Shown in pieces: positions 20,101 through 30,453 of a stretch of DNA of 64,000 nt (within the stretch, counting starts at the first letter, position 1; every line of letters starts with the position of its first letter). The notes under the pieces were generated by a model that had not been told where the DNA came from, ran no database searches, and saw only the letters and a program-made list of their open reading frames with translations. The translations under genes were made by a program, and so were the position numbers. Source of the DNA: Rhodococcus sp. G-MC3 (lineage in GTDB: Bacteria > Actinomycetota > Actinomycetes > Mycobacteriales > Mycobacteriaceae); contig NZ_JASISW010000007.1 in NCBI RefSeq assembly GCF_030063335.1, positions 1 through 64,000 of the forward strand, in the 5' to 3' direction.

Positions 20101-21718
20101 TCTCTTCACGGATCGCGTCGAGTGGCGGGTTGGTGACCTGGGCGAACAGCTGAGAGAAGTAGTCGAACAGCATGCGCGGACGGTTCGACAACACAGCGAT
20201 CGGCGTGTCGGTTCCCATCGAACCGATTGCTTCGGCACCGCTCTTCGCCATCGGCGAGACCAGAACGTTCAGCTCCTCGGTGGTGTAACCGAAGATCTGC
20301 TGACGAATGAGGACGCGGTCGTGCGGCATGTGTACGTGCGGGCGCTCGGGGAGATCGTCGATCTCGGTCAAGCCCTCGTCGAGCCACTGCTGGTACGGGT
20401 GCTCGGCGGCGAGTTCTTCCTTGATCTCGTCGTCGGAGACGATGCGGCCCTGCGCGGTGTCCACCAGGAACATGCGGCCGGGCTGCAGTCGAACCTTGCG
20501 AACGACCTTGGACGGATCGATGTCGAGAACCCCGACTTCGGAGGCCATGACAACGAGACCGTCGTCGGTGATCCAGAGGCGGCTCGGGCGAAGGCCGTTG
20601 CGGTCGAGGACCGCGCCGATGACGGTGCCGTCGGTGAAGCACACCGACGCTGGTCCGTCCCAGGGCTCCATGAGTGCGGAGTGGTACTTGTAGAACGCCC
20701 GACGAGCGGGGTCCATGGATTCGTGACGCTCCCATGCTTCGGGGATCATCATCAGAACCGCGTGCGGCAGGCTGCGGCCACCGAGGTGCAGGAGCTCGAG
20801 GACCTCGTCGAAACGTGCTGTGTCACTTGCCCCGTGGGTGACGACGGGGAAGATCTTCTCGAGGGCCTCGGATCCGCCGAAGACATCGGAGGTGATGAGT
20901 GCCTCGCGGGCACGCATCCAGTTCTCGTTGCCGGTGGCAGTGTTGATTTCACCGTTGTGTGCGACGCGACGGAACGGGTGCGCCAGCGGCCACGACGGGA
21001 ACGTGTTGGTGGAGAAGCGCGAATGCACAAGTCCGAGAGCACTTTCGACGCGCTCGTCCTGCAGATCCAGGTAGAAACCCTTGAGCTGAGGCGTCGTCAG
21101 CATGCCCTTGTAGACAAAGGTCTGCGACGACAGCGACGGGAAATACACGGTTTCACGGCCGGGGCCGTCTTTGCCTGCACCCTCTTCGCCGAGTTCGTGC
21201 TCGACACGCTTGCGGATGACGAACGCAGCGCGCTCGAGTGCCATACCGGTAACGGTCCGGTCGGGGGCGGCGAAGAACAACTGACGGAACGTCGGCATCG
21301 CGTCGCGAGCGAGCGCCCCGAGGGAGGAGTCGTCGGTGGGAACTTCACGCCATCCGAGGACAGTCATGCCCTCGTCGACCACAATCTTCTCCACGCCCTC
21401 GCACGCGCGCGCGGCGTCGCTGCGGCCCTGTGGAAGAAATGCAACTCCGGTGGCATATGCGCCCGCGGCGGGCAGCTCGAAATCGACGACGGCACGGAAG
21501 AACGCGTCCGGTACCTGGATCAGAATTCCGGCGCCGTCACCGGTGTTGGGCTCGGAGCCGGCGGCGCCCCGATGTTCGAGATTCACCAGCGCAGTGATGG
21601 CCTTCTCGACGATGTCTCGACTACGACGACCATGCATGTCCACAACGAACGCGACACCACAGGAGTCGTGCTCGTTGCGGGGGTCGTAGAGGCCTTGGGG
21701 GCCCGGAGTGTGCTTCAT
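17129..21718 (-). CDS. gltB: Glutamate synthase large (alpha) subunit
   Basis: A 1529-residue large subunit of NADPH-GOGAT. The N-terminal amidotransferase (Ntn) nucleophile is predicted to be Cys20 (HDSCGVAF) after a short propeptide. Then come a central domain, the FMN synthase domain (GAMSYGSIS..., [11 protein letters not shown]) and a 3Fe-4S motif [15 protein letters not shown] near residue 1145, ending in the GXGXG beta-helix domain. It releases ammonia from glutamine and channels it to 2-oxoglutarate. It is first in the gltBD operon, with a 580-base leader containing two exact 11-base repeats. Regulation by nitrogen status is expected but no clear regulator box was identified. Confidence 0.96.
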   Translation of the reverse strand: MKHTPGPQGLYDPRNEHDSCGVAFVVDMHGRRSRDIVEKAITALVNLEHRGAAGSEPNTGDGAGILIQVPDAFFRAVVDFELPAAGAYATGVAFLPQGRSDAARACEGVEKIVVDEGMTVLGWREVPTDDSSLGALARDAMPTFRQLFFAAPDRTVTGMALERAAFVIRKRVEHELGEEGAGKDGPGRETVYFPSLSSQTFVYKGMLTTPQLKGFYLDLQDERVESALGLVHSRFSTNTFPSWPLAHPFRRVAHNGEINTATGNENWMRAREALITSDVFGGSEALEKIFPVVTHGASDTARFDEVLELLHLGGRSLPHAVLMMIPEAWERHESMDPARRAFYKYHSALMEPWDGPASVCFTDGTVIGAVLDRNGLRPSRLWITDDGLVVMASEVGVLDIDPSKVVRKVRLQPGRMFLVDTAQGRIVSDDEIKEELAAEHPYQQWLDEGLTEIDDLPERPHVHMPHDRVLIRQQIFGYTTEELNVLVSPMAKSGAEAIGSMGTDTPIAVLSNRPRMLFDYFSQLFAQVTNPPLDAIREEIVTSLGGTIGPEGDLLNPGPEACKQIVLPTPILHNDELAKLVHINDDGTQEGLRSVVVRGLYPVAEGGEGLRNSLEAIRAQVTAAISGGARIIVLSDRESSEKLAPIPSLLLTSAVHQHLVREKTRTKVGLIVESGDAREVHHMALLVGFGAAAVNPYMAFESIEDMIERGALTGIDFGSAVANYIKAAGKGVLKVMSKMGISTLASYTGAQLFQVIGLSQELVDEYFTGLNSHLGGIDLEQVAQDVATRHGVAYLENRQERAHRELETGGEYQWRREGEYHLFNPDTVFKLQHSTRTGQYDVFKEYTKMVDDQSERLASLRGLFRFKTGSRQSISIDEVEPASEIVKRFSTGAMSYGSISAEAHETLAIAMNRLGGRSNSGEGGEDVARFEPDENGDWRRSAVKQVASGRFGVTSHYLTNCTDIQIKMAQGAKPGEGGQLPAHKVYPWVAEVRHSTPGVGLISPPPHHDIYSIEDLAQLIHDLKNANPQARIHVKLVSEVGVGTVAAGVSKAHADVVLISGHDGGTGATPLTSVKHAGGPWELGLAETQQTLLLNGLRDRIVVQVDGQLKTGRDVMVAALLGGEEFGFATAPLVVSGCIMMRVCHLDTCPVGVATQNPVLRKRFAGKPEFVENFFMFIAEEVRELMAELGFRTLNEAVGQVALLDTTAAKDAWKASKLDLSPILDEVESAFMNQDLYNTGVQDHGLDKALDQQLIASSRNALDKGEKVTFESKITNVNRTVGTMLGHELTKAYGGVGLPDNTIDITFTGSAGNSFGAFVPSGMTLRLHGDANDFVGKGLSGGRIIMRPSLDAPKGFVAEDNIIGGNVFLFGATQGEALIRGVVGERFAVRNSGAVAVVEGVGDHGCEYMTGGKVVILGETGRNFGAGMSGGVAFVFDPNKTFEANLNTELVDIENIEGDEFTWLKEIVTRHHDETGSAVAERILSDWSQQVNHFVKVMPRDYKKVLLAISEAEKNGADVDEAIMEAARG

Positions 21719-22300
21719 ACCTAGCCTTTACGATAAGTCAAGCCTTCAGGTACGTCGGATCGGCACGGCACAGATCGCCTGCCGTCGCGGGACGCAAGAT
21801 TTGGTGCCGTTCGCCGTTGAAGCAGCACCCCGAACCGCAATCTTCGACTAGCCTCGAGCAGGTTGGCTCCAGGTAATTCGAAAGACTCGTACGGGCGGAT
21901 CGGGCTTTTGTACGCCGGTCCAACCACAAACGATAAGTCAGTACCTATCCTATCTCGCAAATAAGGTAAGCCTACTCAGGCCCTCTACCTGGCCTTTTAC
22001 AATTCCTCGGATGTCACAGTGCACGCCCCTGCGCCTCGAAGCGAATCATTTTCTCGACCCCGAACGATGAAAAGTACACCTTCCAGGGCCCACATGTTCC
22101 CAGATCCGCGCTCCGTCAGGAAAATTCATTGATTACAGGCGTGTAATTCGCGGTAGATCCCGGACCGGCACAGCGCCGAACGGCCTTGTTCGAGTGTGTG
22201 TCTCGCCACTTACCGACTGCCGAAGAGGGGAACACGCCGGAAATAACTCTCCGGAAATAACTACTGACCGCAGCGATGGAATCAGCTGCGGCCAGTGTTG
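21719..22300. promoter_or_regulatory. gltB upstream region
   Basis: No gene is supported here. The stretch is more AT-rich than its surroundings. ACGATAAGTCA occurs at 21730-21740 and again at 21930-21940, exactly 200 bases apart. The first copy ends the leader 12 bases from the gltB start. The gltB promoter is expected in this interval. Confidence 0.45.
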
Positions 22301-22383
22301 TGGGCGGAGGGGGACTTGAACCCCCACGTCCCGAAGGACACTGGCACCTGAAGCCAGCGCGTCTGCCATTCCGCCACCCGCCC
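22301..22383 (-). tRNA. tRNA-Leu (anticodon CAG)
   Basis: An 83-nt class II tRNA on the minus strand. The acceptor is GGGCGGG pairing with TCCGCCC, with discriminator A. The D-arm GGCGGAATGGCAGACGC is typical of tRNA-Leu, the anticodon loop is TTCAGGT, and a long variable arm (TGTCCTTCGGGACG) and a GGGGG/CCCCC T-stem are present. CCA is not encoded. Confidence 0.93.
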
Positions 22384-22547
22384 GAGTGACCGGTGAACGT
22401 TAACATGCACATCCGGGACGGATGAAATCGCGTGGCACAGACGCCACAGCCGATCCAACAGGCAAGCTGCAACGTATATCATGCTGGGACGAGGACCTCG
22501 AGGCGACACGCGCGCTCGTGGCCCGCAGATCGGGAGGAGAGGTCACC

Positions 22548-23957
22548 ATGGGAATTGTCCAGCGTTTCGAGCGCAAGCTGCAGGGCGCGGTCGGTGACGT
22601 GTTCGCCCGGGTATTCGGTGGCGGCGTGGTGCCGCAGGAGGTCGAGGCGGCACTCCAGCAGGAGGCGTCCGACCGCGTTCGCCCGCTCGACGGTGGTCAT
22701 TACCTCGCACCGAACAGCTATGTGATCACCATCAACAGTTCCGATCACGACGAGTTGGCTGCGGACCGGGATCTCACCGTCAAAGCGTTCTCTCGTCACC
22801 TCAGCGATTACATCCGTGACCAGGGCTGGCAGACGTACGGGGAGGTCGCGATTCGTTTCGAACCGTCGCCCACGTTGCACACCGGCCAGTTCCGGGCCAG
22901 TAGTTCGGTCGACCCTGATGTGGGACGATCACCGACTGCACCGGGTAGCGCCCAAGCGTCCGGCAGTGCCGCAGCAGCCAACAACGCCCAAGCGACCCGT
23001 CCGAAGCGACCGTCAGCGAACCCCATGTCGACATCAGGAGCCGGCCACATGACGCAGAACCCAGGCCACGACCCGCAACGCGATCCAGCCGAAGGCTCTC
23101 GCCCTGACCCGCGTGCACGCAACGGCTATCCGCCCCAGGGCGAGGATCCGCGGTACGCGCATCAGAACGGTTACGACCCGCGTGCCTATGGCCAGGATCA
23201 GGGCTACCGCAACGGTGCCGCGTACGGGGGCGGAGCTGACGCATACGGTGCTCCCGCCCCGCAGGTCCCCGCTCAGGGCGAGCAATACGATGCCCAGGCT
23301 TACGGCCAGGGCTACCAGGACGCAGACCAGGGTCAGGCAGACCAGGGCCGTGCAGACCAGGGGCAGGCCGGTCGGGGCTACGACCAGCAGGCATACGGCC
23401 AGCAGGCGTACTCGGATCAGGGCTACGACCAGAACGGCCAGGCATACAACCAGCAGCAGGCATACGGCCAGCAGGCGTACGCGGATCAGGGCTACGACCA
23501 GCAGGCTTACTCGGAACCCGCCGCGTACTCCGAACCCGCCGCTTACCAGCAGCCCGCCTACGACTATCCACCGCAGCAGAACGGATACCAGCAGGCTGCG
23601 TATCCGACGGCCGGGTATCAGCAGCAGCCCGCCTACGGCTACGACGAGCCCGCCTACGCCGACAGTCAGGGTCTGGCCGCTACGTTGCAGCTCGAAGACG
23701 GCAGCGGTCGGTACTTCCAGCTCCGTGACGGCCAGAACATCATCGGTCGGGGTCAGGATGCCCAGTTCCGCCTCCCGGACACCGGGGTTTCTCGTCGCCA
23801 CGTGGAGATTCGTTGGGACGGCCGGGTAGCCATGCTGTCCGATCTGGGCTCCACCAACGGAACAACGGTCAACGGATCACCTGTTCAGGACTGGCAGTTG
23901 GCCGACGGCGACGTAATCAGAGCCGGACACTCCGAAATCCTGGTCCGCATCGTTTAA
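22548..23957 (+). CDS. fhaA: FHA-domain protein FhaA with DUF3662 and Q/Y/G-rich linker
   Basis: A 469-residue protein. Residues 1-115 form the DUF3662 (FhaA N-terminal) domain (MGIVQRFERKLQGAVGDVF). Residues about 195-375 are a low-complexity linker of YGQQAY, DQGYDQ and SEPAAY repeats. Residues about 382-469 are a FHA phosphothreonine-binding domain with GRG, SRRH and STNG signatures. In mycobacteria FhaA is a PknB partner that binds MviN/MurJ and influences septal and polar peptidoglycan synthesis. ATG 22548 is preceded by GGGAGGAGAGG; an upstream frame to 22422 is not family-like. It starts the phosphorylation and cell-shape cluster. Confidence 0.92.
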   Translation: MGIVQRFERKLQGAVGDVFARVFGGGVVPQEVEAALQQEASDRVRPLDGGHYLAPNSYVITINSSDHDELAADRDLTVKAFSRHLSDYIRDQGWQTYGEVAIRFEPSPTLHTGQFRASSSVDPDVGRSPTAPGSAQASGSAAAANNAQATRPKRPSANPMSTSGAGHMTQNPGHDPQRDPAEGSRPDPRARNGYPPQGEDPRYAHQNGYDPRAYGQDQGYRNGAAYGGGADAYGAPAPQVPAQGEQYDAQAYGQGYQDADQGQADQGRADQGQAGRGYDQQAYGQQAYSDQGYDQNGQAYNQQQAYGQQAYADQGYDQQAYSEPAAYSEPAAYQQPAYDYPPQQNGYQQAAYPTAGYQQQPAYGYDEPAYADSQGLAATLQLEDGSGRYFQLRDGQNIIGRGQDAQFRLPDTGVSRRHVEIRWDGRVAMLSDLGSTNGTTVNGSPVQDWQLADGDVIRAGHSEILVRIV

Positions 23958-24155
23958 CCCTCTCCACCAGTATGGTGATCGCGACGCGCAGCTTGCCTCT
24001 AGGATGCTGCGTGAGAAGACGTGCCGGTATCGACATGCGTACTCGGGGGAATCCAACCGGCTTCCTTGCGCGGCGTGTGTACAACCTTCGCGTGCATCGG
24101 ACCCATCGATCATCACACCGACGAACACTGATCGATACGAAGGAGGTGGACGGCT

Positions 24156-24620
24156 GTGCAGGGTCTGATTCTGCAGTTGACCCGAGCTGGTTTTCTTCTG
24201 CTGCTCTGGTTTTTCGTCTGGGCCGTTCTCCGAACACTTCGTAGCGATATCTACGCAGCTTCGGGAATGCGAGTACCCGCGCGGTATTCGCGAGGCTCGA
24301 ATGTGCTCCCTTCGTTCAACAAGCAGAAGGTTGCCAAGAACCTGGTGGTGACGCAGGGCGGGCTCGCCGGAACCCGAATTTCTCTCGGCACCCAGCCGGT
24401 ACTCATCGGCCGAGCCGACGACTCAACGCTGGTGTTGACCGACGACTACGCGTCGACCAGGCACGCGCGCATCTCACCGCGCGGCGGGGACTGGTACGTC
24501 GAAGATCTCGGTTCCACAAACGGCACCTATCTCGATCGAGCGAAAGTGACCACGGCAGTGCGCGTTCCGCTTGGCACCCCCGTACGCGTGGGCAAAACTG
24601 TCATCGAGCTGCGCCCGTGA
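24156..24620 (+). CDS. fhaB: FHA-domain membrane protein FhaB (FipA)
   Basis: A 154-residue protein with an N-terminal membrane segment (about 8-28) and a C-terminal FHA domain (about 70-152: GRADDSTLVLTDDYASTRHA, DLGSTNGTYL). In mycobacteria FipA/FhaB interacts with FtsZ and FtsQ and helps division under oxidative stress, being phosphorylated by PknA. The start is GTG at 24156 with AAGGAGG in front. Its stop overlaps the pstP start by four bases (GTGA), so the two are translationally coupled. Confidence 0.93.
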   Translation: MQGLILQLTRAGFLLLLWFFVWAVLRTLRSDIYAASGMRVPARYSRGSNVLPSFNKQKVAKNLVVTQGGLAGTRISLGTQPVLIGRADDSTLVLTDDYASTRHARISPRGGDWYVEDLGSTNGTYLDRAKVTTAVRVPLGTPVRVGKTVIELRP

Positions 24621-26047
24621 CCCTGGTACTCCGCTATGCGGCCCGCAGCGACCGCGGACTCGTGCGCTCGAACAACGAAGATTCCGTGTACGCCGGAGCT
24701 CGCCTGCTTGCGTTGGCCGACGGAATGGGTGGTCACGCCGCTGGTGAAGTGGCTTCGCAGCTCATGATCGCGGCGCTCGCTCACCTCGACGACGACGAGC
24801 CTGGTGACGATCTTCTCGGCAAGCTGGAGGCCGCGACCCGCGAGGGCAACGCCTCCATCGCCGATCAGGTCGACGACGAACCCGAGCTCGACGGCATGGG
24901 CACAACGCTCACTGCAATCCTGTTCGCGGGCAAGAAGATCGGTCTCGTGCACATCGGAGATTCGCGGGCCTACATGCTCCGCGAAACCACACTGACGCAG
25001 ATCACCCGCGACGACACGTTCGTCCAGTCACTCGTCGACGAAGGCCGCATCACCGCCGAGCAAGCGCATTCACACCCGCAGCGCTCGTTGATCATGCGTG
25101 CGCTCACCGGAAACGAGATCGAGCCGACACTCACCGTCCGTGAGGTGCGGGCGGGCGATCGCTACCTGCTGTGCTCCGACGGATTGTCGGACGTCGTGAG
25201 CGACGAGACCATCGAGAACACGATGAACGAGGGCGATTGCGCCGAGTGCGCCGATCGCCTCATCGAACTCGCGCTCCGTAGCGGCGGTCCAGACAACGTC
25301 ACCGTCGTCATCGCCGACGTCATCGACCTCGATTACGGGCAGAGTTCACCAATTCTGGGCGGCGCCGCCAGCACCGAAGAAGAAGAGGACTCGCCGCCGC
25401 CGAACACCGCTGCAGGCCGGGCGGCCGCCATGCGTCCCCCTCGGACCACACCCAAGCGCATCACCACGCCTGTGCCGGAGCCGGAAAAGAAATCGCACAA
25501 GCTGCGATGGTCGCTCATCGCGCTCGTCATCGTCGCCCTTCTCGTCGGCGGTGCATTCGTGGCCAACGCAGCGATCAGGAACAACTACTACGTCGGCGCG
25601 GACGACAACCGCGTCGCTGTGATGCGCGGTGTTCCCGGTTCGATCCTCGGATATTCGCTGCAGACCGTCAGCAGCGTCGGTTGCCTCGACGCCGACGGGG
25701 CAATGACGGTGACGCCGCCGGAATCGGCACCCACCGGGTGTGACCTTTTCGAGATCGACGATCTGGCACCCGCTGCGCGCGAACAGGTCAGGGCCGGATT
25801 GCCGTCGGGCAAGCTCGACGACGCCGTCAGTCAGATGAACCGACTCGCCTCGGGAGATCTATTGCCTCCCTGTGAGACCCCGGCCGAAACCACACCGGCA
25901 GTACCAGCACCACCGGCAGTGCCTGCTCCTGCGGCACCTGCCCCCGAAGCACCACCCGCTCCAACCACCGAAGCGGCACCCACAACCACTCCCGCTCCGT
26001 CGGCTCCTCAGCTGCCCGGGCAGAACTGCAGGGCCGGTACTCGATGA
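24617..26047 (+). CDS. pstP: PP2C-family Ser/Thr phosphatase PstP
   Basis: A 476-residue membrane-anchored protein phosphatase. Residues 1-240 are the PP2C catalytic domain, with metal-binding motifs ED21-22, DGMGGH at 35-40 and SGGPDNVTVVI. There is a juxtamembrane linker, one TM segment (about 298-320) and an extracytoplasmic part rich in Pro, Ala and Thr at the end. It dephosphorylates PknA, PknB and their targets, and is the counterpart of the kinases encoded downstream. GTG 24617 overlaps the fhaB stop, and its own stop overlaps rodA by four bases. Confidence 0.95.
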   Translation: MTLVLRYAARSDRGLVRSNNEDSVYAGARLLALADGMGGHAAGEVASQLMIAALAHLDDDEPGDDLLGKLEAATREGNASIADQVDDEPELDGMGTTLTAILFAGKKIGLVHIGDSRAYMLRETTLTQITRDDTFVQSLVDEGRITAEQAHSHPQRSLIMRALTGNEIEPTLTVREVRAGDRYLLCSDGLSDVVSDETIENTMNEGDCAECADRLIELALRSGGPDNVTVVIADVIDLDYGQSSPILGGAASTEEEEDSPPPNTAAGRAAAMRPPRTTPKRITTPVPEPEKKSHKLRWSLIALVIVALLVGGAFVANAAIRNNYYVGADDNRVAVMRGVPGSILGYSLQTVSSVGCLDADGAMTVTPPESAPTGCDLFEIDDLAPAAREQVRAGLPSGKLDDAVSQMNRLASGDLLPPCETPAETTPAVPAPPAVPAPAAPAPEAPPAPTTEAAPTTTPAPSAPQLPGQNCRAGTR

Positions 26048-27501
26048 GTTCCAGTCCATCTGCCGGGGCGTCCTTTCCGAGCCCGCCGGGCGGATTCGCA
26101 CCGGCTCCCGTTCAGTCCAACAGGCGCAACGTCGAGTTGCTTCTGCTGGGCGTCGCTGTGCTCATCACGACGCTGTCACTGGTGTTGGTGGAGGCCAGCC
26201 AGGAACAGGCCATCACGTGGGACCTGGCCAAGCTGGGTCTCGCCTACCTCGCCTTGGTCACCGTTGCCCACCTCGCGGTCCGCCGTTTTGCTCCGTACGC
26301 GGACCCGTTGCTGCTGCCGATCGTTGCGCTGCTCAACGGCCTCGGACTGGTGCTGATCCATCGACTCGACCTCGCCGACGAGCAGACCGCTCTGTACCTG
26401 GGGCAGGAAATTCCGTCGCCCGATGCGAACCAGCAGGTTCTGTGGACGACGTTGGCGATCGCAGGCTTCATTGCCCTTCTCGTTCTCCTGCGTGACTACC
26501 GCACGCTTGCCCGCTACGGCTACACCGTCGGTTTGTGTGGGCTCGTCCTGCTTGCAATTCCGGCGCTGTTGCCTTCGGCATTCTCCGAGGTCAACGGCTC
26601 GAAAATCTGGATCAGGCTGCCAGGGTTCAGTCTTCAGCCCGGTGAGTTCGCAAAGATTCTTCTACTCATCTTTTTCGCGTCGCTGCTCGTCGCCAAGCGG
26701 GAGCTGTTCACTACCGCCGGCAAGCACTTCCTCGGGATGGACTTTCCGCGTGCCCGTGACCTTGGACCGATTCTGCTGGTCTGGATCGTCTCCGTCGGCG
26801 TCCTCGTCTTCGAGAAGGACCTCGGCACCTCGCTGCTGATCTTCGGCACCGTGCTGGTGATGATCTACATCGCCACCGAACGCGTGGGCTGGCTGATCAT
26901 CGGATTCGGCCTGCTGATTGTCGGCTTCCTCTTCGCCTATCAGGTGTTCGGCCACGTCAAGATCCGTACCGACACCTGGCTGCACCCGTTCGCCGACTAC
27001 AACGACACCGGCTATCAGATCGTGCAATCGATGTTCAGCTTCGCTACCGGTGGGCTGGCAGGCACAGGCCTCGGCAGCGGTCGCCCCTCGCAGGTGCCGT
27101 TCGCGAAGACCGACTTCATCATCGCCGCAGTCGGTGAGGAATTGGGTCTCATCGGTCTGGCCGCCGTTCTGATCCTGTATCTGATGTTCATCATCCGCGG
27201 CCTGCGCACTGCGCTCGCGGTGCGCGACAGCTTCGGCAAGCTTCTCGCGGCCGGGCTCTCGTTCACCATCGCAATCCAGTTGTTCGTCGTCGTCGGCGGC
27301 GTCACCAAGCTCATTCCGCTGACCGGACTCACCACGCCCTACATGTCCTACGGAGGATCCTCGCTTCTCGCCAACTACCTTCTGGTGGCACTTCTGATAA
27401 AGATTTCCGACGCCGCCCGCGAGCCTGCGACGCCGAAGAAGAAGCCGGCGCCGGCAGCGCCGATCGCCGAGGCCCCCACCGAAATGGTGAAGCGCCCATG
27501 A
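26044..27501 (+). CDS. rodA: SEDS-family peptidoglycan glycosyltransferase RodA
   Basis: A 485-residue SEDS protein with about ten to twelve membrane segments. The family signature appears as GSKIWIRLPGFSLQPGEFAK and, later, PFAKTDFIIAAVGEELG and TPYMSYGGSS. It polymerises lipid II glycan strands for elongation in partnership with the class B PBP encoded next (pbpA). The cytoplasmic N-terminal 30 residues and the basic C-terminal tail are disordered. It overlaps pstP and pbpA by four bases at each end (ATGA), which fits stoichiometric co-expression. Confidence 0.95.
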   Translation: MSSSPSAGASFPSPPGGFAPAPVQSNRRNVELLLLGVAVLITTLSLVLVEASQEQAITWDLAKLGLAYLALVTVAHLAVRRFAPYADPLLLPIVALLNGLGLVLIHRLDLADEQTALYLGQEIPSPDANQQVLWTTLAIAGFIALLVLLRDYRTLARYGYTVGLCGLVLLAIPALLPSAFSEVNGSKIWIRLPGFSLQPGEFAKILLLIFFASLLVAKRELFTTAGKHFLGMDFPRARDLGPILLVWIVSVGVLVFEKDLGTSLLIFGTVLVMIYIATERVGWLIIGFGLLIVGFLFAYQVFGHVKIRTDTWLHPFADYNDTGYQIVQSMFSFATGGLAGTGLGSGRPSQVPFAKTDFIIAAVGEELGLIGLAAVLILYLMFIIRGLRTALAVRDSFGKLLAAGLSFTIAIQLFVVVGGVTKLIPLTGLTTPYMSYGGSSLLANYLLVALLIKISDAAREPATPKKKPAPAAPIAEAPTEMVKRP

Positions 27502-28985
27502 ACACTCCCCTTCGCCGCGTCTCCATAGCCGTCATGGTCATGGTCGTCGCGCTACTGGCCAATGCCACTTACCTGCAGGTCATCAAGGCCGACGACTTGC
27601 GCAGCGACCCGCGCAACTCACGGGTGCTGCTCGACGAGTACTCCCGTCAGCGCGGCCAAATCTCCGCAGGCGGCCAGGTCCTCGCCGCATCGGTGGCCAC
27701 CGACGATCGATACAAGTACCTGCGCACCTACCCACCGAATCCGGCTGCGAACACCAGCCCGCAGGCCAATGCACCGATCACCGGTTTCTACTCGATGCTC
27801 TACTCGAGCACGGCTCTGGAACGGTCCGAAGATCAGGTGCTCAACGGATCCGACGATCGGTTGTTCGGGCGCCGCCTGTTCGACCTGATCTCGGGCCGTG
27901 ATCCGCGAGGTGGGAACGTCGTCACCACGATCGATCCCGTCATACAGCAGGTCGCCTACGACCAGCTTTCCTCGCGCGGTTACACCGGCTCGGTCGTGGC
28001 CATCGAGCCCTCGACCGGCAACATTCTCGCCATGGCCAGCACCCCCAGCTACGACCCCAACCTGCTCGCCAGCCACGACGGTGCGCAAACCTCCGAAGCC
28101 TGGGACGAACTCAATGCCGATCCTGCGAAACCACTGTTGAACCGCGCCATCTCGGCCACTTACCCGCCTGGATCCACCTTCAAGGTTCTGGTGACGGCCG
28201 CAGCCCTCGGCAAGGGGACGACACCGGACGATCAGCTCACTGCAGCGCCGACCATCACGCTCCCCGACACCAACACCACGCTGGAGAACTACAACGGCAG
28301 TACCTGTGGCAGTGCCCAGACCGCCTCTCTGCGTGAAGCTTTCGCACGGTCCTGCAACACCGCTTTCGTCGAACTCGGCATCAAGACCGGTGCCGATTCA
28401 CTGCGCGAGACGGCGAGTGCGTTCGGTGTCGGAGAAGACACGACGTCGGTTCCGCTCCCGGTTGCGGACAGCACAATCGGCAGCATTCCCGACGATGCCG
28501 CACTCGGGCAGTCCAGTATCGGCCAGCGCGATGTCGCGCTGTCACCGCTGCAGAACGCGGTCATTGCAGCAACGATCGCCAACAACGGAGTGCGGATGGC
28601 TCCGCACATGGTCAGCCAGCTTCAGGCTCCTGATCTGTCGAATCTGGCGACGACGAACCCCGAGTCGGAGGGCCAGGCGATCAGCCCGGACGTCGCGTCG
28701 ACGCTCACCAGCCTCATGGTCGGATCCGAGAACAACACAAGCGGCGAAGGCAAGATCGCCGGGGTCCAGATAGCGTCCAAGACCGGCACCGCCGAGCATG
28801 GAACCGACCCGCGGAACACACCTCCGCATGCCTGGTACATCGGGTTCGCGCCCGCCGAGAAGCCGACCATTGCCATCGCCGTCATCGTCGAGGACGGTGG
28901 CGACCGCGCTCTTGCGGCCACGGGCGGTTCTGTTGCCGCTCCCATCGGACGCGCAGTCATTGCTGCCGGATTGCAGGGGAGGTGA
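27498..28985 (+). CDS. pbpA: Class B penicillin-binding protein PbpA
   Basis: A 495-residue transpeptidase with one N-terminal membrane anchor (about 8-28), a dimerisation domain and a penicillin-binding domain. The active-site motifs are Ser226-T-F-K229 (PPGSTFK), SCN and KTGTAEHG. It crosslinks peptidoglycan with RodA and in mycobacteria is a PknB substrate required for septation and cell length. The overlap with rodA (ATGA) indicates coupling. It sits in the same operon as the kinases that control it. Confidence 0.95.
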   Translation: MNTPLRRVSIAVMVMVVALLANATYLQVIKADDLRSDPRNSRVLLDEYSRQRGQISAGGQVLAASVATDDRYKYLRTYPPNPAANTSPQANAPITGFYSMLYSSTALERSEDQVLNGSDDRLFGRRLFDLISGRDPRGGNVVTTIDPVIQQVAYDQLSSRGYTGSVVAIEPSTGNILAMASTPSYDPNLLASHDGAQTSEAWDELNADPAKPLLNRAISATYPPGSTFKVLVTAAALGKGTTPDDQLTAAPTITLPDTNTTLENYNGSTCGSAQTASLREAFARSCNTAFVELGIKTGADSLRETASAFGVGEDTTSVPLPVADSTIGSIPDDAALGQSSIGQRDVALSPLQNAVIAATIANNGVRMAPHMVSQLQAPDLSNLATTNPESEGQAISPDVASTLTSLMVGSENNTSGEGKIAGVQIASKTGTAEHGTDPRNTPPHAWYIGFAPAEKPTIAIAVIVEDGGDRALAATGGSVAAPIGRAVIAAGLQGR

Positions 28986-28992
28986 CCTGAAG

Positions 28993-30453
28993 ATGCCACT
29001 GAGCAACGGTGCTGTCATTGCCGAGCGCTACCGACTGCTGCGATTGATCGCAACGGGCGGCATGGGCCAGGTCTGGGAGGCCATGGACAATCGCCTCGAC
29101 CGCAAAGTGGCCGTCAAGGTCCTCAAAGCGGAGTTCTCCGAGGATCCAGAGTTCCTTCAGCGCTTCCGCTTCGAAGCCCGGACGACGGCTCAGCTCAACC
29201 ACCCCGGTATCGCCGGGGTCTACGACTACGGCGAGACTCGGGACACTGCAGGCGAATCGCTGGCCTATCTCGTCATGGAACTCGTCAACGGCGAGCCTCT
29301 CAACGCAGTTCTCGGGCGTGTCGGCAGACTCCCGCTCGGCCATGCCCTCGACATGCTCGAGCAGACCGGACGGTCACTGCAGGTCGCGCACACAGCAGGT
29401 GTCGTCCACCGTGACGTGAAGCCGGGCAACATCTTGATCACACCGGCAGGCCAGGTGAAGATCACGGACTTCGGTATCGCCAAGGCAGTCGACGCCTCAC
29501 CGGTCACCAAGACCGGGATGGTGATGGGCACCGCCCAGTACATCGCTCCCGAGCAAGCCCTCGGCGAGGAGGCGACGTCCGCGAGTGACGTCTACTCGCT
29601 CGGCGTCGTCGGGTACGAGGCCTTGGCGGGTACTCGCCCGTTCGTCGGCGACGGGGCCCTGACCGTCGCGATGAAGCACGTTCGCGAGATGCCTGCACCG
29701 CTACCGGCCGATTTGCCGCCGGGAGTGCGCGAACTCATCGAGATCACCATGGCCAAGGATCCAGCTGCTCGATACGGCAGCGGCGGCGAGTTCGCCGATG
29801 CCGTCGCAGCGGTTCGTGCGGGACGCAGGCCACCGGCACCCGGTAACGGCCGTGGTCCAGGCACCGGCCGAGTCATGATGCCGGGCGTCGTGCCCGCGCC
29901 GAGCAGCACACAGATGATGCCGACGTCGCAGAACCAGTACACCGGACCGAAGACAGGTGGAGTTGCTCCGGCCGTGGCCGACCAGCCCGAGAAGGCCGGT
30001 ATGTCCTCGGCCCAGAAGGCACTGGCGTGGGGCGCCGGCGGGCTTTTGCTGCTGGCTGTTCTCGTCGGAGGGTTCGTGCTGTTGAACCAGGACAGCCAAA
30101 CGCCTGCCCGGTTCAACCCTGCCACCACGACCCAGGCTCCCGTCGCCACGACAACGGCGCCCAGGACCACCACCGAAGAGCCGACGACAACAACCCGAGA
30201 AACCACGACGACGACAACGCCGCCACCGACAACAACCACCACCACGACCACGGCGCCGACGACAACCACGACTGCGCCGACAACGACAACCACGACCGGC
30301 GGCGGCATCACCATTCCCTCGTTCACCCTCCCGGCTATCCCCGGACTCGGCGGTGGCTACGAGGAAGAGCCGCAAGCCTCAGGTGATCCCTTCTCGGACG
30401 AAAACAATTCGACCACCGGCGTTTCGGACACTGATCGACAAGGACAGCGATGA
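28993..30453 (+). CDS. pknA: Ser/Thr protein kinase PknA
   Basis: A 486-residue receptor-type kinase. The N-terminal Hanks kinase domain (about 10-270) has catalytic Lys42, HRDVKPGN and DFG motifs, and an activation loop ending [11 protein letters not shown] juxtamembrane region leads to a TM helix (about 345-365), followed by an extracytoplasmic tail with a long Thr-rich tract (TTTTT and TTTAPTT patterns), a likely surface linker or O-glycosylated region. PknA with PknB controls growth and division by phosphorylating, among others, Wag31, FipA and FtsZ. ATG 28993 is seven bases after the pbpA stop. The stop overlaps pknB by four bases. Confidence 0.94.
   Translation: MPLSNGAVIAERYRLLRLIATGGMGQVWEAMDNRLDRKVAVKVLKAEFSEDPEFLQRFRFEARTTAQLNHPGIAGVYDYGETRDTAGESLAYLVMELVNGEPLNAVLGRVGRLPLGHALDMLEQTGRSLQVAHTAGVVHRDVKPGNILITPAGQVKITDFGIAKAVDASPVTKTGMVMGTAQYIAPEQALGEEATSASDVYSLGVVGYEALAGTRPFVGDGALTVAMKHVREMPAPLPADLPPGVRELIEITMAKDPAARYGSGGEFADAVAAVRAGRRPPAPGNGRGPGTGRVMMPGVVPAPSSTQMMPTSQNQYTGPKTGGVAPAVADQPEKAGMSSAQKALAWGAGGLLLLAVLVGGFVLLNQDSQTPARFNPATTTQAPVATTTAPRTTTEEPTTTTRETTTTTTPPPTTTTTTTTAPTTTTTAPTTTTTTGGGITIPSFTLPAIPGLGGGYEEEPQASGDPFSDENNSTTGVSDTDRQGQR

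Noticed and set aside
17303..21724. 583- and 613-codon frames opposite to gltB
   Set aside because: Antisense shadows of a long GC-rich gene; composition rich in Arg, Val and Asp without motifs.
21950..21985. Iron-box-like sequence AAGGTAAGCCTA upstream of gltB
   Set aside because: Matches an IdeR/DmdR box at only about 12 of 19 positions and only in one half; gltB is not an expected iron-regulated gene.
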